DNA from: Neltuma alba
Lineage: Eukaryota; Streptophyta; Magnoliopsida; Fabales; Fabaceae
Direction of reading: 5' to 3'
Length of the DNA: 64,000 nucleotides
Assembly (NCBI RefSeq): GCF_004799145.2
Contig: NW_021636561.1
Coordinates: 372,001 to 436,000, forward strand
In this document: positions 59,600 to 64,000 of the stretch, piece after piece
Position numbering within the stretch: position 1 is the stretch's first letter
Layout: each line of letters opens with the position of its first letter
The notes under the pieces: model-generated
Told to the model about the DNA's origin: nothing
What the model saw: the letters and a program-made list of their open reading frames with translations, nothing else
The model's database searches: none
Translations under genes and position numbers: made by a program

Positions 59600-59672
59600 C
59601 TTCAAGTCCTAAATATAAAATTTATTTTGTAGTGTAATTTACACTATAAAATTAGTTTTATAGTTAGGATCA
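59600..59672. mobile_element. Mini-MITE hairpin of the 61757 family
   Basis: The centre TTTTGTAGTGTAATTTACAC is shared with the 81-bp element at 61757 (TTTTGTAGTATAAATTACAC). The arms are inverted but decayed. Confidence 0.55.
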
Positions 59673-61756
59673 TCAGCTTTGTAATCCTTCAGATTATTGT
59701 TATTTGAATTTTACTATATAATATCAACAATTTAAATAGTACGATGATCAATAGGTAGAGATAAGTAGCACTTTAAGTTTAACAGATCTATTATTTACTA
59801 CACATGATGGCCGTATTAGCACTGCATAGCTCATTTTAAACTGAACATATATATAACTCCGATATTAAATACAAGAGCTAGTTTTTTTAGCTCATTATAT
59901 TTCATATATTTTTTTATTAATTTATATTACAAAATAGGTTTTATATTTGATATACATATGTGTGATGTAGATACAATGAATAAAAAACCGTACGAATTGG
60001 GCAAACAGAATTAATTGTATTGATGACAAGCATTTGATTCCAATCAAACATATATTTATTACGTCTGTGTGTTTGTTGACTTATCTCATCAAATTTTACA
60101 GAGCTTCGGTTTAATGCTTGGGTAAATACATGCCAGAAGTAATTTTTCCCTTTCACTTGCGTATGCATATGTAGTGTTTCATAATTCACAAACTTCAAAG
60201 TTTTCTTCCCATATGAGCAAATATTATTAAGAGAACTATAAGAAAAAATAATGTTAGCTAAAAATTAAAGACAAAAATAAAAAATGTTATGAAGGGAATT
60301 AGGATGTCCATCTCCCCTCAACTAGCTCTAATTATTCTCCCAATATTCCAATACTCTACACGCTTCATGCGCTTTTATTTATTATCCATTATTTGTTATT
60401 TAACATGGATGAGACTTTTGATGCATAAATGTATGTTTATACATAGAGCATGTCTTTTGTAATGAGATACTATTTGAAAATATAAAAAAAAAAAAAAATT
60501 CTTTCTCTTGCCTCAATTGACCTCCCTTCCCTATACTTTTGTCCCTCTCTAGCCTTGAATAACTAATTTATAGACATGGAAGAAAATTAATTACGTTGGT
60601 TATGTATGGAAAAAAAATACTCATTTTAATTATTTGCACTGGAAACTAGAATATCCTTTTAATATAATGCAATCAACGAGGAAGTTTAAGGACCAAAACA
60701 AACATCTAGCTCTTATATTTGAGATTCGATGGAGTAGTTTTTTCCATTAAAAACAATGTTTTACAGAATAAACTTTTTCCCGTCACCAATATCACTATCT
60801 AAATACAGAAGAGTAGAAAGCCACAGCATTTACCAACCATAAACCCCAAAGAAGGAGAAAAACAAACACGCGTGGGTGGATTAGACAGTTATACGCTGTT
60901 GATATAGCAGGTAAAGAATTCTTTTAAGAGAATTTTGCTTGTCATTTGGGTAATATTTTGGTCATCCTTTAAAGTGCATTATTAGTGTCATATATCCTTG
61001 ATGATGAGAAGCCCTAGTGCCACAAAAACGAAGCTTCAAAAGCAACTTCTTAATCAGGATTTGCGGACTACAAAATAACTATGTGAAGAGGATTCTGTCT
61101 TAACTTATATGAATATACTTATAAATACTTAATATAAGCAGCTCCAAATAAATATTTAAAGACCATATTCGACCAAGAATCAGACTAGACCTTTGTTTTT
61201 TATTCAATGATAGTAAGGCCCAATATGCCTTCTAGGCCATATAGGTTTCCCTCTTTGGACATGCCCAACCTCTGTATTCTAGAAGTGGTCCATTAGGTCT
61301 TTCTTTGATTATCTGGGCCTTGAAACTTCTAGGTTTCCGGTGGATCCCATCAGAGTCTTCTATTGAATGTTTTTTTTTCAACTTTTTTAAAGATAGTTTT
61401 TTTTAATCATATTAGTTAGGAGTGTTCAACATAAAATTTGTTTTATGTGTAAATTTTTGTCTCAAAATTTTATAATCGCAGCAATTTTGTATTAAAAAAA
61501 ATACTTCTAAGTGCTTAACACTCATGAAAAGTAATTTTCCAGACAAATTTACATTTTATCGTAACCTTACCCTCATTTATTATATGTACTGATTTACAAA
61601 ATATTAAATGGAAAGTAAGATGATATATTTATATAATAACTTAATGAAATTACTTATATTAAGCGGAGAAAAATATAGTCTCTCTACCTAAGAACAGAAA
61701 TGCTAAATATGGCCAAAATTTCGCATTAGGCACGTGGATACGATTATAAATTAATA

Positions 61757-61837
61757 TTCTTCGGATCCTGAATATAAGATCCATTTTGTAGTATAAATTA
61801 CACTAGAAAATGAGTCTTGTATTTAGGACCGGAAGAG
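61757..61837. mobile_element. Mini-MITE hairpin, 81 bp
   Basis: Flanked by TA. The arm TTCTTCGGATCCTGAATATA pairs with TGTATTTAGGACCGGAAGAG, and the interior (agatccattttgtagtataa against ttacactagaaaatgagtct) continues the hairpin almost to the centre. The outer end equals that of the 270-bp Stowaways, so it is an internally deleted relative. Confidence 0.8.
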
Positions 61838-63835
61838 TATTTCCTTTTATCCTCAATACAAAGCTCACTGTGCAATGCAAAAGGTATTGCAAAGTCACAT
61901 AAAAATGCTTGCAGATTATCCGAGTCCCTTGCTCTTGATTCTCTAGCCAGGTGGCTGAACCTGATTGGTGCAAAACACACTGGTGATCGGATTGAAAGCA
62001 GTCACTATTGTTTATCTTCAAAGCTTAGCTAATTATGCATCATTAGATGACAAAGCAAATCCTAGTAAGCCGGTTGATGGGGTTTGGAGAAGCACCCGCC
62101 GGGGACTAATAGGATTTAGAGCCTTTCAGATATCACGGAAAGACCAAATAATTAAAAGTGTCAAAATAATTTTTTTTTTAAAATTATTCAAACAATCATA
62201 GCGTGTTTTAGTATAAAATATAAAAAAAACATAACAACCAGCTTTTTTCATAAATATGAACATTAAGCCTCATTTTTTAAATTTTTTCTCCAGTGCAACC
62301 CACTTGGGACAAAACATTTTATCCAAAGTTAGGGTAAATTTAAAATAAAAAATATGTGATTTCAACCATAAGAAAATAGTTTGACGAAAAACTACCTAAT
62401 TTATTCTTATTTAAGGGCATCTGGTTTGGGCTAGTCTTTCAAGTGCCCCTTGAAAGTCGAACATCCATGAATTTTGGTACCGGATGCGCAGCGCTATACT
62501 TAGGGTTCAATTCCCCCGCTCCCTCCAAAAACAAAAAGAGGGGGAAATACTCGGATGTTTTTGCCGTTGTCCTCTTTTTTCTTTTTTTTTTTACCTTCAC
62601 AATCTCAGTTGCTGTCTTTTTTCGGTTTTTTCTTTTTGTGAGAATCTCAGTTGCTTTCTTTCTCACCTCAGTAACATTAATAGTACTGGATCACTGATGA
62701 GATTAGATTTAATAGAAGAAACTAATTCGTGACAATATAACGAGTAAAGGTTCAGATTTTTACTTGAGAGGTGACAACATTTAGTATCTGAAAGTGCTTT
62801 AGATAAGATTGCTTTTAGTAGGAAAATACTCCAAAAAAGTGTTGGGCCTAAATGAGCCCAATTACCTAGGCACGTAGATAGGGCCCGAGTTAAGCCCGTC
62901 AAGCAGCCCAAGAGGAAAGAGATGAACCACCATCAAAGGTTAGTATTCCGGAAAATACGCCAATACCCAGAAATGCAAAGATTATTCCCATGTTTTGACT
63001 TTCAGAGTCGAAGCCACAACGTGCCACTGGTTTTTTAAACATCATTATCCCTAAAAGCCCATAGAATTATTGGCACGTGAGCGCCTTAAACACATCAATT
63101 TATTACCACCTTTCTTTTCAATTTCATCACGACTCTATCATTCCATACTAATATTATTCTCTCAGCTTTTATCCATGCGCAGAGCAGCCAATAGATGGTC
63201 CAGGTTGTTTGATCTAATGATAATAAGCACCTCTTTTGAATTTTTCTTAAGTGTAAGATTACGGATTCAACTATTTATGAATATGTTGGATATGTGAGTT
63301 CATAAAACCGCATTTAACTCCCTAATCTTATTTTGTTTAATGTTCCAACATTCTAATTTTATTTATAGTTCAGTCATCATTCATGATGTTGCTAATATAA
63401 TAGAGTTATGCTCTAAATTTGTGATATATTGTATTAGGTTTGAATGTTTTGTTTTGGTTCCATAATATGATAGGAAAACGATATAATGCTATGACTTTGT
63501 TATAAAATAGGATTAAGGTGTAAATTTACTCATAAAGTGTTCATAAATGTACACCTGGAATTATAAATTTTACTTGGGTACAAAAATGCACTTGAATTAA
63601 TAGAACGAAAAAGCCTCAGTTGTTAATTTAACTTAACGTTATTTTTCCAAATGGATATAAATTTAGCGACTTTTAATAAATTTAGAGAAAAAATTTGTAC
63701 ATTATATGCTTCTTTTTTCGCGTGAAAAATAGCAAAGAAATGATTGTTTAAATTACAGGAAAACCATTTGCAAAAATGGGAAAAACAGCTCCAAATACAT
63801 CCATAGAATTTGAACAACTTGGGTAAAAATACATA

Positions 63836-64000
63836 CTCCCTTTGTTCCTTATTATAAGAGACATTTGATGCTTATGGCATATTCCTATATATAAAAGACA
63901 CTTAAAAGTTGTCTCTATTTTTTTGTGTTGATTTTCTATCTTACCCATATTTATTGTATCCAACTCACACTCTCTTTCGCTCTCACTTCTCTTTCTTTCA
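63836..64000. mobile_element. Stowaway-like MITE cut by the window edge
   Basis: Starts after TA with CTCCCTTTGTTCCTTATTAT, a canonical Stowaway end. The interior differs from the other copies, so it is a second family. The right end lies outside the window. Confidence 0.6.

Larger units (their letters stand above)
58577..60300. repeat. Displaced 5' flank of MYB gene C
   Basis: This stretch aligns with the upstream flanks of gene A (23706-24930) and gene B (34247-35530). Shared blocks include aagacaagaagggacaagag, the TTATAAATA box at 58654-58663, catgcatgtggtcgatctaa, and the exact actgccaaa(t/c)aaataatca. It has a Stowaway insertion at 58835-59105 that A and B lack. Weaker matching resumes at 60830-60990. 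Confidence 0.85.
60301..64000. other. Right-hand intergenic region, no supported gene
   Basis: Open frames at 61803-62201 and 62439-62732 are low-complexity or shadows of T-rich runs, with no family motifs. A hAT-like MITE remnant may lie at about 61030-61150 (phrases ggattctgtcttaacttata and cttataaatacttaatataa). A weak match to the flank of gene B is at 60830-60990. The remainder is AT-rich spacer. Confidence 0.45.

Noticed and set aside
62439..62732. Open frames on both strands near 62.5 kb
   Set aside because: The translations are low-complexity (Lys/Thr-rich or Phe-rich) and arise from a T-rich tract.
1..64000. CRISPR arrays, operons or bacterial features
   Set aside because: None seen. 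The 25-bp array at 27.9 kb has no unique spacers and is a tandem repeat in an LTR. The genes are plant genes with introns.

Overview
The window is nuclear DNA of a flowering plant, almost certainly a eudicot. It is AT-rich, the genes have GT-AG introns, and the intergenic space is packed with small terminal-inverted-repeat elements (MITEs), LTR-derived sequence and microsatellites. Species cannot be fixed from the sequence. Six protein-coding genes can be supported by exon reconstruction or clear family motifs; the rest is mobile DNA, relics and plain AT-rich spacer.

Left part (1-13.5 kb), ordinary gene space: a small intronless GCK-domain protein gene with a Mia40-like cysteine pattern (minus strand, 2720-3193); a complete 13-exon PHO1-family SPX-EXS gene (minus, 4470-9059, 757 aa); and a two-exon GT37 fucosyltransferase gene of the xyloglucan fucosyltransferase family (plus, 11266-13508, 561 aa).

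Central and right part (17-60 kb), a same-strand cluster of R2R3-MYB genes of the MIXTA-like type (subgroup 9). There are three apparently intact genes, called here A (22008-23480), B (32529-34021) and C (53079-54421), and two relics, one at about 17034-17440 and one at about 45736-46013. A and B lie in a recent direct tandem duplication, about 18.11-25.39 kb and 25.39-35.99 kb. Because the two copies can be compared base by base, later insertions can be read as filled and empty sites. Copy A gained a 1188-bp Mutator-like element with a 9-bp target duplication and a Stowaway MITE. Copy B gained a 2993-bp solo LTR with a 5-bp target duplication (carrying a 25-bp tandem repeat array), a 1478-bp element with a 5-bp target duplication, and its own MITE. 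C is an older copy. Its 5' flank has been split by about 4 kb of foreign sequence, so the TATA region shared by A and B now lies about 4.2 kb upstream of C.

Between the MYB copies are many Stowaway-like MITEs (more than 15), hAT-like MITEs (one nested in a Stowaway), foldback elements, and a TIR-bounded element holding a piece of plastid DNA with a decayed trnS-UGA. The last 4 kb holds no gene that can be supported.

The MYB genes are expected to act as nuclear transcription factors in epidermal cell shape or cuticle programmes. The fucosyltransferase acts in Golgi cell-wall glycosylation, the PHO1 homologue in phosphate export, and the GCK protein possibly in the mitochondrial intermembrane space. 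Nothing suggests that these genes form a pathway; the biological interest is the expanding and decaying MYB cluster and the transposon record written into it.
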